Shown: positions 18,753-28,590 of the stretch, in pieces
Layout: every line of letters begins with the position of its first letter
How positions within the stretch are numbered: position 1 is the first letter of the stretch
Notes under the pieces: model-generated
Database searches by the model: none
Seen by the model: only the letters and a program-made list of their open reading frames with translations
Told to the model about the DNA's origin: nothing
Program-made: the position numbers and the translations under genes
Source: Saprospiraceae bacterium UBA1994
GTDB lineage: Bacteria; Bacteroidota; Bacteroidia; Chitinophagales; Saprospiraceae
Direction: 5' to 3'
NCBI GenBank assembly: GCA_002335865.1
Contig: DDCY01000023.1
Location: forward strand, 62,281 to 126,280
DNA: 64,000 bases

Positions 18753-21700
18753 ATGAAATATATATTCATACTATTCACATTATTAGCATACATTACTCTC
18801 ACAGCCCAGACTGACGACAAGAAATGGGATGTCAATCATCCACCAGGAGATTCGTCAATGACTGTTATCAAGACTAACGAAGGTACATGGATGAGTATCG
18901 ATGTTAGTCCAGATGGAGAAAATATTGTCTTCGATATGTTAGGAGATATATTCATGATGCCTATCGAAGGTGGTAAAGCTAAAGCGATAAGATCAGGTCT
19001 AGCTTGGGAAGTGCAACCAAGATTTAGTCCAAATGGTAAGCATATATCTTTCACTTCTGATGCAGGTGGTGGAGATAACATCTGGTTTATGAAAGCAGAT
19101 GGCTCTGACGCCAAGCAAATCACTAAAGAATCATTCAGGTTACTAAACAATGCTACATGGCATCCTAATGGTCAATATCTCGTAGCACGTAAGCACTTTA
19201 CATCGAGTAGGTCGCTAGGAGCAGGAGAGATGTGGCAATATCATATCACTGGGGGCGAGGGTATGCAGATCACTAAGCGTAAAAATGATCAGCAAGATGT
19301 CAACGAACCAGTATTTTCTCCTGACGGAAAATATCTATACTACAGTGAAGATCTATATCCTGGGGGATTCTTTCAATATAATAAAGATCCTAATGATCAG
19401 ATATTTGTAGTGAAGCGATATGATATGAATTCAGGTAAGACTAAGAAAATCACTGGTGGTCCTGGTGGCGCATGTCGCCCACAGATATCTAATGATGGAA
19501 AGAAGCTGGCATATGTTCGTAGAGTGAGGACCAAGTCAGTACTATTTGTACATGATCTTGCTACGGGTAGAGACTATCCAATTTTTGATGGATTGAGCAA
19601 AGATCAGCAAGAAGCGTGGACGGTATTTGGTATTTATACCGGATTCGATTGGATGCCTGACGACAAGAATATCGTTATTTGGGCCCAAGGGAAGATTCAT
19701 AAAGTAAATACAATGAATGGTGATGCGTTAGAGATTCCATTCGAAGTGGAAGTAGAGCACAAGATGATGAAGACATTAGAATTTCAAAATGCGGTAGACA
19801 GTGATCGAATGACAGCGAAAGTGCTAAGAGATCTGCGTACCTCACCTGATGGAAAGACGGTAGTATTCAATGCATTAGGAAGTATTTGGAAGGCAGGTAA
19901 AAAAGGAAATTCATGGGGTAAGCCTAAGAAACTCACTAATAGCAATGATATAGAAGCGGAACCTAGTTTTTCTCCAGATGGGAAAAATATAGTATTTGTA
20001 AGTTGGAACGATGAGTCTTTAGGAGCGGTAAAGAAAGTAGGGCTTGGAGGTGGAAATCCAGTTAGTCTTACTTCAGATAAAGGAATGTATCGTACCCCAT
20101 CCTATTCTCTAGACGGATCAAAAGTGATCTATAAGAAAGAAGGAGGGAATGGACATATGGGCTACACATTCGCTACGGATCCAGGTATATACGAAGTGGC
20201 GTCTAGTGGGGGGAAGAGTACATTGATCACTACAGAGGGTGATTTTCCAATGTATACTTCTGATGGTATGGGCGTATATCTTACTAAGGGAGGTCATGTG
20301 TTTGGATCGATCAAAAAATCATTCCATAGATATGATCTAGAGAAGAAAGAAATGCAGACGATTTTCAATACTAGTTATACGACCCAGTTTACTCCGAGTC
20401 CAGATAATAAATGGATCGCATTTTCAGAATTATATAAAGTATATATCGCTCCTATGCCAAGTATTGGTCAGCCTATCGGACTTTCAGCTAAGACGAAGAT
20501 GGTACCAGTATCACAAGTAGCAAGAGATGCAGGAATTAATCTGCATTGGTCTGTGGATAGCAAAGAATTGCATTGGACTTTGGGAAATGAATATTTCACG
20601 GCTCCATTGAGAGAGCGATTTTTACACTTGGACGGTGCTGTAGATAGCATACCACCAATCGACTCGGTAGGGCAAGTAATAGAGTTAGTGACAGATGTGG
20701 ACAAACCACAAGGCACAGTTGTATTTACTAATGCGCGTATCATTACAATGGACGGGGATAAAGTCATAGAGAATGGATCTGTAGTAGTGACTGATAATAA
20801 GATTACATATGTGGGTGAAGGTACTCTTGCTATAAAGTTACCGAAAGGAGCAACAACAATCGATCTAGAAGGCAAAACAATCATGCCTGGATTAATAGAT
20901 GTACACGCACACCTAGGGGCTTTCCGTGGAGGTGTCAGCCCACAGAAGCATTGGCAATATTATACTAATCTGGCGTATGGAGTTACCACGACTCATGATC
21001 CATCAGTGAATAGCGAAATAACATTCGCACAATCTGAGATGGTAAGATCAGGAAAAATGATAGGGCCAAGAATCTACTCTACAGGTACAATACTTTATGG
21101 TGCAGACGGAGACTTCAAAGCAGTGATAAACAATCTAGAAGATGCGAGGTCTGCACTGAGAAGAACAAAAGCTTATGGAGCATTTTCGGTAAAATCTTAT
21201 AATCAACCAAGAAGAGAGCAACGTCAGCAAATAGTGCAAGCTGCAAGAGAAATGGGTATAAGAGTTGTACCAGAAGGTGGATCGTTTTTTCATCATAACC
21301 TAACTATGGTTGCAGATGGTCATACGAGTGTAGAACATAATATTCCAGTAGCACCTTTATATGATGATGTCATCCAATTTTGGTCATCTACTAATACGAG
21401 TAACACTCCCACACTCATAGTTAACTATGCAGGTGTCAATGGAGAATTCTATTGGTATCAGAAAACGAATGTTTGGGAGAAAGAAAGATTACTCACATTT
21501 ACTCCAAGAGCGATATTAGACAGTAGATCTCGTCACCGTATGATGATTCCTGATGAAGAATATGAAAATGGACATATCCTCACATCAAAGTCTTGTACTA
21601 AATTGCAAAATGCTGGAGTAAATATCAATCTAGGTGCGCATGGCCAGTTACAGGGTTTAGGCGCACACTGGGAACTTTGGATGCTAGAGCAAGGTGGCAT

Positions 21701-22028
21701 GACTAATATGCAAGCCTTAAGAGCAGCAACAATGAATGGTGCAGAATATTTGGGTATGGAGACAGAAATAGGATCTATCAAAGAAGGCAAACTAGCTGAT
21801 CTAATCATCATTGATGGTAACCCTCTAAAAAATATACAAGACACCGAAAATGTGACCCACACCATGATCAACGGAAGACTGTATGACGCACCGACAATGA
21901 ATGAAATTGGAAATAAAGAGACGAAGAGAACCAAGTTTTTCTGGGAACTAGAAGGAAGTGGTAATGCTTATCCATTCTATCAGCAGACACAGAGTTTTAT
22001 GAGACCTGTATGTCATTGTAGAATGTAG
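18753..22028 (+). CDS. Secreted beta-propeller amidohydrolase
   Basis: This 1091-residue two-domain protein has a signal peptide (MKYIFILFTLLAYITLTAQ). The N-terminal part (about 30-640) carries TolB/PD40-type propeller repeats such as SPDGENIVFDMLGD, SPNGKHISFTSDAGG and SPDGKYLYYSE. From about residue 660 there is an amidohydrolase domain of the imidazolonepropionase-like group. VHAHLG is the metal HxH, HTSVEHN follows later, and KEGKLADLIIIDGNPL is the usual closing motif. It probably hydrolyses a cyclic amide or peptide-like substrate outside the cytoplasm. The target is unknown. Such fusions are frequent in Bacteroidota. Confidence 0.88.
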   Translation: MKYIFILFTLLAYITLTAQTDDKKWDVNHPPGDSSMTVIKTNEGTWMSIDVSPDGENIVFDMLGDIFMMPIEGGKAKAIRSGLAWEVQPRFSPNGKHISFTSDAGGGDNIWFMKADGSDAKQITKESFRLLNNATWHPNGQYLVARKHFTSSRSLGAGEMWQYHITGGEGMQITKRKNDQQDVNEPVFSPDGKYLYYSEDLYPGGFFQYNKDPNDQIFVVKRYDMNSGKTKKITGGPGGACRPQISNDGKKLAYVRRVRTKSVLFVHDLATGRDYPIFDGLSKDQQEAWTVFGIYTGFDWMPDDKNIVIWAQGKIHKVNTMNGDALEIPFEVEVEHKMMKTLEFQNAVDSDRMTAKVLRDLRTSPDGKTVVFNALGSIWKAGKKGNSWGKPKKLTNSNDIEAEPSFSPDGKNIVFVSWNDESLGAVKKVGLGGGNPVSLTSDKGMYRTPSYSLDGSKVIYKKEGGNGHMGYTFATDPGIYEVASSGGKSTLITTEGDFPMYTSDGMGVYLTKGGHVFGSIKKSFHRYDLEKKEMQTIFNTSYTTQFTPSPDNKWIAFSELYKVYIAPMPSIGQPIGLSAKTKMVPVSQVARDAGINLHWSVDSKELHWTLGNEYFTAPLRERFLHLDGAVDSIPPIDSVGQVIELVTDVDKPQGTVVFTNARIITMDGDKVIENGSVVVTDNKITYVGEGTLAIKLPKGATTIDLEGKTIMPGLIDVHAHLGAFRGGVSPQKHWQYYTNLAYGVTTTHDPSVNSEITFAQSEMVRSGKMIGPRIYSTGTILYGADGDFKAVINNLEDARSALRRTKAYGAFSVKSYNQPRREQRQQIVQAAREMGIRVVPEGGSFFHHNLTMVADGHTSVEHNIPVAPLYDDVIQFWSSTNTSNTPTLIVNYAGVNGEFYWYQKTNVWEKERLLTFTPRAILDSRSRHRMMIPDEEYENGHILTSKSCTKLQNAGVNINLGAHGQLQGLGAHWELWMLEQGGMTNMQALRAATMNGAEYLGMETEIGSIKEGKLADLIIIDGNPLKNIQDTENVTHTMINGRLYDAPTMNEIGNKETKRTKFFWELEGSGNAYPFYQQTQSFMRPVCHCRM

Positions 22029-22060
22029 GAAGATTTGAAATCATTAAAAAAAACAAACAT

Positions 22061-22315
22061 ATGAATAACTCTCAGCTAAAGACATTTCTCGGATGGTGCG
22101 CTGTTATCAATATGGGATTATTACTTCTTAATAGTTTGATGTACATTATTTTTAAAGGATTTATCACAGATATTTGGATAAGCCTTTTCGGTAGTTCTGA
22201 GGAGCAATTTACACTGATGTATACCTTGGCTATTGCATTCTGGAAAATATTGATTTTTACATTTTTCATAATTCCTTACTTTGTTTTGAGAATAATGCAA
22301 AAGCAAAAGGCATAA
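22061..22315 (+). CDS. DUF6868-like small membrane protein
   Basis: This 84-residue protein has two transmembrane segments (about 8-32 and 54-76). The pattern FLGWCAVINMGLLLLNSLMY, then EEQFTLMYTLAIAFWKI and a terminal PYFVLRIM resembles DUF6868, a family of unknown function. It lies 32 nt after the propeller amidohydrolase on the same strand. The assignment is from memory of the family pattern. Confidence 0.7.
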   Translation: MNNSQLKTFLGWCAVINMGLLLLNSLMYIIFKGFITDIWISLFGSSEEQFTLMYTLAIAFWKILIFTFFIIPYFVLRIMQKQKA

Positions 22316-22399
22316 TATTCTAAAAACTTATATCAGCTAAGAAAGTTGGAGTGTTGATATGGTAGAGTTGATTGCATAGTTTAAATTTGAGATAGTTAT

Positions 22400-23008
22400 A
22401 TGTCAATTAGATCGATAGTTGTAGTGCTGTTATGTGCAAGCGGAAGTATGTTAGTGCACGCGCAAGGCTATATGTCTTCACCAGGCTTTAGCGGTAAGCA
22501 TGCACAGTTCAAATTTTCGAGTAATCAGTTTTATGATGTATTTGAGATAGCTCCAGGTTATACCTATGGTGGGCGATTTACAGGAGCTTGGGGATTCGGA
22601 TATGCAACTTATGGAAGTGGATTGTCAGGACCTTCGTTTAGCCAGAGATTAAGTGCACTTATACTAAAGCAAAGTGCTGATATGCCCATTAGTTTGGGAA
22701 TTAATATTGACGTTCAGAAGAGCTTTGTCAATTCTGCTATAATAGGAGAAGATTTTCCAACGTCACACTTTTCTCTAAGTGTACATTACGCCTATCGATC
22801 TATTGCTAAAATGCAATTTGTACCCAATGTAGAAGTAGGAACGAGACAGGATACTCAATTTTCTGAAGACCAATATATAAATCATAGCGATTATTTCACT
22901 TCCTTTTCATTGACAATCGCTTACACATATTTCTATGTTGAACCCAAGTTGTTGTTACATAACGAGCAGAAGTTTTTTCAGTTGAGTGTTGGAGTATTCA
23001 TTCCTTGA
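22400..23008 (+). CDS. Hypothetical secreted or outer-membrane protein
   Basis: The 202-residue product has a signal peptide (MSIRSIVVVLLCASGSMLVHAQ). The rest is strand-rich with alternating hydrophobic residues and aromatic ends (YFYVEPKLLLHNEQKFFQLS, final VGVFIP), as in small outer-membrane beta-barrels. I do not recognise a named family. No promoter or partner is obvious. Confidence 0.65.
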   Translation: MSIRSIVVVLLCASGSMLVHAQGYMSSPGFSGKHAQFKFSSNQFYDVFEIAPGYTYGGRFTGAWGFGYATYGSGLSGPSFSQRLSALILKQSADMPISLGINIDVQKSFVNSAIIGEDFPTSHFSLSVHYAYRSIAKMQFVPNVEVGTRQDTQFSEDQYINHSDYFTSFSLTIAYTYFYVEPKLLLHNEQKFFQLSVGVFIP

Positions 23009-23370
23009 TTTTATATGTAGAATCAATTGTAGATCAACGTTTCACTCTCGTAAGTCACATAAGTGCTTTACAGCTATAGAATAGCATGATGTACAAGCAA
23101 AAGGAGCAGAGTCAATCATAGATTCCTTTGGTAATTAGATCAATACTAAGTATAATACACTGATCAATATACTGATGATTAAATTTGGGATGGAGTTTAA
23201 ATAATTTTCATTTGGCAGTATTTTTTCTGCAGTTTTTGTCTTAGCGGCTCAATGCCTAGAAATACCTCGAACAGAAACCTTCCTTTGGTGTTCATTAAAT
23301 ATAACCTTACATTATCTTTGCTAAATAGAAGCTAGTTACAAAAAGCGATCACTTCCAACGGAATAATAAT
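23009..23370. other. Intergenic region upstream of hutU
   Basis: Apart from the -7 motif at 23313-23320 I see no gene, RNA or strong hairpin here on either strand. Confidence 0.5.
23313..23320 (+). promoter_or_regulatory. Candidate -7 element for hutU
   Basis: TATCTTTG followed by C lies 50 nt before the hutU start. A TTTG at 23284-23287 could be the -33 box, but the 25-nt spacer is longer than usual. Confidence 0.45.
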
Positions 23371-25368
23371 ATGACCACATTCAAACAAGAAATAGAGAAA
23401 GGAATTCCTTCGATCTTACCACCAAAGAGAATTTTTCAAGTAGATTCTAATCCAGCACCTAAACGAAAGGAGATTTTAACGCCCGAAGACAGAATACTTG
23501 CGCTCCGTAATGCTCTGAGGTATTTTCCTGTGGAGTGGCACGCTGAATTAGTCGTAGAGTTTGCAGCAGAACTCAAGGAATATGGACGTATCTATATGCA
23601 TAGGTTTAAACCAGAATACAATATATATGCACGACCTATAGAGGAGTATCCTTATGTGACAAAGCAGGCAGCGGCGATCATGCTTATGATTCAGAATAAT
23701 TTGGATCCGGCTGTAGCTCAGCATCCAGACGAACTAATTACCTATGGAGGTAATGGCTCAGTATTCCAAAACTGGGCACAATATCTACTCACGATGCAAT
23801 ATCTATCTAAAATGACTGAATTGCAGACATTACATATGTATTCTGGTCATCCAATGGGGTTGTTTCCATCTTCAAAAGATGCGCCGAGAGTAGTAGTCAC
23901 AAATGGAATGGTGATACCTAATTATTCTAGCCCTGATGATCTAGAACGATTTAATGCTATGGGAGTGAGTCAATATGGACAAATGACGGCAGGATCTTTT
24001 ATGTATATTGGACCTCAAGGAATAGTACATGGTACTACAATTACAGTGATGAATGCTTTTCGAAAAGTATTGGCAAAAGGAGAATCTCCTGCAGGAAAAA
24101 TATTTCTTACTGCCGGGTTAGGAGGAATGAGTGGTGCGCAACCTAAAGCTGGAAATATCGCAGGATGTATTACCATCTGTGCGGAGGTCAATCCTAATGC
24201 AGCAACTAAGAGACATGAGCAAGGATGGGTAGATGTACTCATTGACAATATGGACGATCTTATCGCTCGCGTGCGCAAAGCAAAAGAGCAATCTGAGGTA
24301 GTTTCAATTGCGTATATTGGTAATGTAGTGGAGATATGGGAGCGATTTTTTGAAGAAGATATTTATATCCACTTAGGTTCAGATCAGACATCATTACATA
24401 ACCCTTGGTCTGGTGGTTATTATCCTATCGACCTTTCTTATGATGATTCCAATACGCTACTAAGAGACGATCCTAACGCTTTTAAAGACGAAGTACAGAA
24501 GACATTAAGAAGGCATGCTACTGCAGTGAATAAACATAATGCTAGTGGTACCTATTTCTTCGATTATGGAAATGCATTCTTGTTAGAGTGCTCTCGAGCA
24601 GGAGCTGATGTTATGGCAGACAACGGGATAGATTTCAAATATCAATCTTATGTACAAGATATCTTAGGACCTATGTGCTTCGATTATGGATTTGGTCCTT
24701 TCCGTTGGGTATGTGCCTCTGGTAAGACCGATGATCTCGACAAGACCGATGAGATAGCGGTAGAAGTCCTGCAGACTATTATGGAGAATAGTCCTAAAGA
24801 GATTCAACTACAAATGCAAGACAATATCACTTGGATCAAAGATGCAAAACAAAACAAACTCGTAGTGGGCTCTCAAGCTAGGATACTTTATGCAGATGCG
24901 GAAGGGCGTATGAAGATCGCTCAAGCGTTTAATGATGCAGTAGCTGAAGGACATATAGGTCCTGTCATACTAGGTCGTGATCATCATGATGTAAGTGGTA
25001 CGGATAGCCCTTATCGTGAGACTTCTAATATATATGACGGTAGTAAGTTTACGGCAGATATGGCGATACATAATGTGATCGGCGATAGTTTTAGAGGAGC
25101 CACTTGGGTCTCTATTCATAATGGCGGTGGAGTAGGCTGGGGAGAAGTGATCAACGGCGGATTTGGGATGCTTCTAGATGGTAGTGCTGAAGCAGAATCG
25201 AAACTTAATAATATGTTATTCTATGATGTAAATAATGGAATAGCTAGAAGAAGTTGGGCAAGAAATGAAGAAGCAATATTTGCTATCAAACGTGAAATGG
25301 AAAGAACACCAGGCCTCAAAGTAACATTAGCTAATATTGTAGATGATAATATCTTAGAAAATATTTAA
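23371..25368 (+). CDS. hutU: Urocanate hydratase
   Basis: This 665-residue enzyme of histidine breakdown converts urocanate to imidazolonepropionate using tightly bound NAD. The family is easily recognised from YGGNGSVFQNWAQYLLTM, the glycine-rich LTAGLGGMSGAQPKA, and the C-terminal GRDHHDVSGTDSPYRET and HNGGGVGWGEVINGGFGM. It is of the longer urocanase type (about 660 residues rather than 550). No hutH, hutI or hutG is in the window, so it stands alone here. The start at ATG 23371 agrees with the conserved N-terminus. Confidence 0.96.
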   Translation: MTTFKQEIEKGIPSILPPKRIFQVDSNPAPKRKEILTPEDRILALRNALRYFPVEWHAELVVEFAAELKEYGRIYMHRFKPEYNIYARPIEEYPYVTKQAAAIMLMIQNNLDPAVAQHPDELITYGGNGSVFQNWAQYLLTMQYLSKMTELQTLHMYSGHPMGLFPSSKDAPRVVVTNGMVIPNYSSPDDLERFNAMGVSQYGQMTAGSFMYIGPQGIVHGTTITVMNAFRKVLAKGESPAGKIFLTAGLGGMSGAQPKAGNIAGCITICAEVNPNAATKRHEQGWVDVLIDNMDDLIARVRKAKEQSEVVSIAYIGNVVEIWERFFEEDIYIHLGSDQTSLHNPWSGGYYPIDLSYDDSNTLLRDDPNAFKDEVQKTLRRHATAVNKHNASGTYFFDYGNAFLLECSRAGADVMADNGIDFKYQSYVQDILGPMCFDYGFGPFRWVCASGKTDDLDKTDEIAVEVLQTIMENSPKEIQLQMQDNITWIKDAKQNKLVVGSQARILYADAEGRMKIAQAFNDAVAEGHIGPVILGRDHHDVSGTDSPYRETSNIYDGSKFTADMAIHNVIGDSFRGATWVSIHNGGGVGWGEVINGGFGMLLDGSAEAESKLNNMLFYDVNNGIARRSWARNEEAIFAIKREMERTPGLKVTLANIVDDNILENI

Positions 25369-25460
25369 ACTAACTACATTAATATAAATCACGCTTGCAA
25401 TTGACGCTTGATCTTCAAAAAAAGACTGGTTAAATACGTGGAGCGATTGAGTTGTTTTAA

Positions 25461-25472
25461 TTTTTTTTTTTT
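25461..25472. repeat. Homopolymer of 12 T
   Basis: An uninterrupted run of twelve T lies 90 nt after hutU, followed by G and another T-rich stretch. No strong hairpin precedes it, so it is not a standard terminator. Such runs are prone to length change. Confidence 0.9.
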
Positions 25473-25616
25473 GTTTCTTTTAGCAGATGATAGGCCATTA
25501 AAATATGTATTGTTAGTGAATTCATAATTTGCTATGATTTCCAATAACGAAAACCCGTATTAGAGATATGATACTTGTATGTTTATTGTAATCCTTCAAA
25601 ATTGAATAAAATAAAA

Positions 25617-25645
25617 CTTAACATTCACTTAATCTGTACTTTACA
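25617..25645 (+). promoter_or_regulatory. Pho-box-like array upstream of the phoB-like gene
   Basis: Three heptamers, CTTAACA (25617), CTTAATC (25628) and CTTTACA (25639), are spaced exactly 11 bp apart, one DNA turn. PhoB/PhoP regulators bind direct repeats with this period: TTAACA-type repeats in Bacillus and CTTAACC-type repeats in cyanobacteria. The array ends 51 nt before the response regulator start, and TAACTTG at 25663-25669 is a partial -7 motif downstream. This suggests autoregulation of the pair. Confidence 0.6.
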
Positions 25646-25696
25646 TTAAAATTATGGATGTTGCATAACTTGTTTTTAATAATAATAATAAATTAA

Positions 25697-26383
25697 ATGT
25701 CAGATAGTATCAAAATACTCATCGTAGATGATGAAGAGGATATCAGAGAGTTACTTAGATATAATTTAGGTAAGGAAGGTTACTTAATCGAGACTGCTGA
25801 GAATGGCTTAGAAGCTATCGAAAAAGCAAGATCTTTTGGTCCACATCTAATCGTGTTAGATATCATGATGGAAGGAATGGATGGTATCGAAGTATGTGAA
25901 AAAATCAGAGAAGACGAATCTTTTAATCAGGCACTAATTGTATTCTTGACGGCAAGAGGAGAGTCTTTTACTCAGATCTCGGCCTTAGAGACTGGAGGAG
26001 ATGATTTCATAAGTAAACCAATTAAACCTAGCGTATTCAAGTCACGTATCAAAGCGATACTTAGGCGTCATCCTAGTCTAGGTTCTGCTCAGTCCGAATC
26101 CATATCTACATATGGAGATCTTACTATTGATAGAGAAAAGTTCACTCTTCTCGTGGGAGAAAAGGACATCTCTTTGGCTAAGAAGGAATTTGAATTACTA
26201 GAACTATTACTTTCAAAGCCAGGTAAAGTATTCAAAAGATTAGAGATTCTAAGAGAAGTATGGGGTAGGGAAGTGATTGTAGGTGATCGTACTATAGATG
26301 TACACATACGTAAGCTTAGAGAAAAGATTGGCATTGATTATATTCAAACTATGAAAGGTGTGGGATATAAATTTAACTTTTAA
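25697..26383 (+). CDS. OmpR/PhoB-family response regulator
   Basis: The 228-residue protein has a receiver domain with the acidic pocket (D11, D12), phosphorylated D55 in LIVLDIMM, T85 and K107. A C-terminal winged-helix DNA-binding domain follows (LLSKPGKVFKRLEILREVWG, then RTIDVHIRKLREKIG). The sequence is of the PhoB/PhoP subgroup. Together with a PhoR-type kinase 40 nt downstream and an 11-bp-period repeat array just upstream, it is probably the phosphate-limitation regulator. No pst or phoU genes lie in the window to confirm this. Confidence 0.9.
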   Translation: MSDSIKILIVDDEEDIRELLRYNLGKEGYLIETAENGLEAIEKARSFGPHLIVLDIMMEGMDGIEVCEKIREDESFNQALIVFLTARGESFTQISALETGGDDFISKPIKPSVFKSRIKAILRRHPSLGSAQSESISTYGDLTIDREKFTLLVGEKDISLAKKEFELLELLLSKPGKVFKRLEILREVWGREVIVGDRTIDVHIRKLREKIGIDYIQTMKGVGYKFNF

Positions 26384-26423
26384 TTCCTGTACAAAATCTG
26401 TTAATTTAATTTAAAAGATATAA

Positions 26424-27479
26424 GTGACCTCGTTTAAAAATCTATCCATCAAGCAAATTGTTAATTACACTACCATATTAGTTTGGTTAGTGCAGATGGC
26501 TATTATGTTTAGTCTTTGGTTTTTCTTTCTTTTGGATGTGAGGCTTTCTTGGTTGTTGCTAATAGCAGTAGGAACGTTTGCGATTTTCTATTTCACTATT
26601 TCCTATATACTAGAGCATCTGATTTTTCGTAAGATCAAATTAATTTATAAGTTTATCTCAGATACTAAAGCAGATCCTGAAAAGGCTAAGATTAAAAACA
26701 TACCTACACTATCTATAGATAATGTAAATGAAGATGTAGTAGACTGGGCAGAACGCAAAGAAAAAGAATTAGAGGCGATGAAGTTGCTTGAAACTTATCG
26801 AAAGAATTTTGTTGGCAATATATCACATGAGTTAAAGACTCCTTTGTTCTCCATACAGGGATACTTACATACCTTACTTGATGGTGCGATTTACGAAGAA
26901 GGTATCAATATTGATTATTTGCGAAGAGCTGCAAATAATGCAGAACGCCTAGGTAATATTGTTGATGATCTTGAGCAAATCAATAAGTTAGAGAATGAAT
27001 CATTTGTAATAGAAAAATCATCTTTTAGTGTAAAGGTGTTGACAAAGGAGGTATTTGGTGATCTCAAAAAAATGGCTGAAAAGAAGAAGATTAATCTAAA
27101 ATATAAAGATGGTGCTGCACTGCAATCTGTAGTATTGGCAGACAAAGAAGCCATCAGAAAAGTATTGAGTAATTTGATTGTAAATGCCATCAAATACGGA
27201 AGTGAAAATGGGGAAGTTGTTTTGAGTTTTTATGAAGTAGAAACTAAGATATTAATCGAAGTGTCGGACACTGGTATAGGTGTCGAAGAGAAACATCTCA
27301 AGCACTTGTTTGATAGATTTTATAGAGTCGATGGCAGTCGCTCTAGAGCTGAAGGAGGCAGTGGTTTGGGCCTGTCTATAGTAAAGCATGCTATAGAAGC
27401 CCATGGTGAGAAAATATTCGTTAGATCTACTCCTAATGTGGGGACTACGTTTGGTTTTACTTTACCTAAGGATAAGTAA
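26424..27479 (+). CDS. PhoR-like sensor histidine kinase
   Basis: The 351-residue kinase has two transmembrane segments close together (about 17-37 and 41-62) and almost no periplasmic domain, as in PhoR. The H box is GNISHELKTP (H135). The N box is SNLIVNAIKYG, and the G boxes are DTGIGV and GGSGLGLSIV. The start is GTG directly after an in-frame TAA, so no longer version is possible. It pairs with the response regulator upstream. The absence of a periplasmic sensor domain suggests sensing through membrane partners, inferred from the family. Confidence 0.9.
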   Translation: MTSFKNLSIKQIVNYTTILVWLVQMAIMFSLWFFFLLDVRLSWLLLIAVGTFAIFYFTISYILEHLIFRKIKLIYKFISDTKADPEKAKIKNIPTLSIDNVNEDVVDWAERKEKELEAMKLLETYRKNFVGNISHELKTPLFSIQGYLHTLLDGAIYEEGINIDYLRRAANNAERLGNIVDDLEQINKLENESFVIEKSSFSVKVLTKEVFGDLKKMAEKKKINLKYKDGAALQSVVLADKEAIRKVLSNLIVNAIKYGSENGEVVLSFYEVETKILIEVSDTGIGVEEKHLKHLFDRFYRVDGSRSRAEGGSGLGLSIVKHAIEAHGEKIFVRSTPNVGTTFGFTLPKDK

Positions 27480-27683
27480 TAAATAAATTATTTGATAGTT
27501 TTTTTAGAGATGTTATCTGAATTTTAATTAGTAGCGAAAGTATTTTATCCTCTAATAGTTATAACCACGGACTACGAAGTAGAGATAGGATCGTGATTAC
27601 ACATTAGAATTATTATTCATTTTGATTTTTAATTGTAATCTACTATTCTAAAATGAAGTATGGATATCAAGGAAAACCATATT

Positions 27684-27941
27684 ATGATCAATTACAAGAT
27701 AGAGGTAAAAGGAAAAGTATATTAAGTAGGATATAGGTATACTGCATATCAGAAAATCAATACTCTCGTAATTAAAGGGAATGTGCAAAATCTAAAAGAT
27801 GTATCGGTGGTGATCAATGTATTTGCACAACCAACAAAAATGGAACCATCTGACAATTGATGACAAGTATATCCAGATGTTGTATGGATTTCTAAAATCA
27901 AAATACTGTGATAAATATGTTCTACTCACAGAATAATTTAA
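27684..27941 (+). pseudogene. Acylphosphatase pseudogene
   Basis: One reading frame from an ATG at 27684 to a TAA at 27939 is full acylphosphatase length (86 codons). It reads MINYKIEVKGKVY, stop, VGYRYTAYQKINTLVIKGNV, QNLKDVSVVINVFAQ and PDVVWISKIKI. The family template is VKGRVQGVGFR...A..LGI.G.V.N..DGSV....G, so the catalytic loop, its arginine and the NL.D.SV strand are still visible. In-frame stops at codon 14, after EPSDN (two in a row) and after KIKIL (two in a row) make it inactive. There is no net frameshift, which suggests decay mainly by substitution. An intact enzyme would hydrolyse acyl phosphates. Confidence 0.85.
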
Positions 27942-28057
27942 CTTGTGTCTTCTAGACAGTGATTAGAGGGGATTTTTTTAATTATTGTATTTGATAACAA
28001 CTTACCATCATAGAAGAACCAATACATATCCTTGATAGTCTTATAGAAAGAGACACG

Positions 28058-28543
28058 ATGGTGCACAGAGCTTCCGTGCGTAAGATGGTATGGTCTAAAA
28101 TTCTGATGAGTATTGGACTATCAATATTAGGCTGGATTTTGCCCCTTATTGTTAAGATTCATTATATTCTATATTTGGGTATTTCATTGAAGCTTACAGC
28201 GTTGATATTGATGATTCAGGGATTTCGTACTTTGAGAGCATATGCTAAAGTTAATAAAGCAGTGGTGCCAAAGACTAACTATGACAGATCTGATATATCT
28301 GTATTACAACATTTAGTGAAAAGTCAGATTGATCAAAATACCATAGAGCAGAAGCTATCATTAGCAGGGTTGATTATTGCTGTGATAGTGAGCGTTTTTA
28401 GCGTACTTTTTCAAGAATATAGTCTTATTGCGGCATCATTTATACCTATTGCTTTGATTTTAGCTATTGAATTTTGCTTTACACTAGTATTGCTCCATGT
28501 ACAGCATCTTTTCAAAAGGAAATTGGATAGGATAGAGGTATAG
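28058..28543 (+). CDS. Hypothetical integral membrane protein
   Basis: The 161-residue protein has four predicted transmembrane segments in two pairs (about 13-32, 35-55, 103-118 and 124-146). A hydrophilic linker between them contains AYAKVNKAVVPKTNYD. I do not recognise a family. It precedes holA by 47 nt on the same strand but is unlikely to be related in function. The start could also be the ATG at 28085 (MVWSKILMS), which keeps all membrane segments. Confidence 0.6.
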   Translation: MVHRASVRKMVWSKILMSIGLSILGWILPLIVKIHYILYLGISLKLTALILMIQGFRTLRAYAKVNKAVVPKTNYDRSDISVLQHLVKSQIDQNTIEQKLSLAGLIIAVIVSVFSVLFQEYSLIAASFIPIALILAIEFCFTLVLLHVQHLFKRKLDRIEV

Positions 28544-28590
28544 ATTCTTCAAAGCAAGTATTAAATTTACATTCTATAAGAAATACTTAT

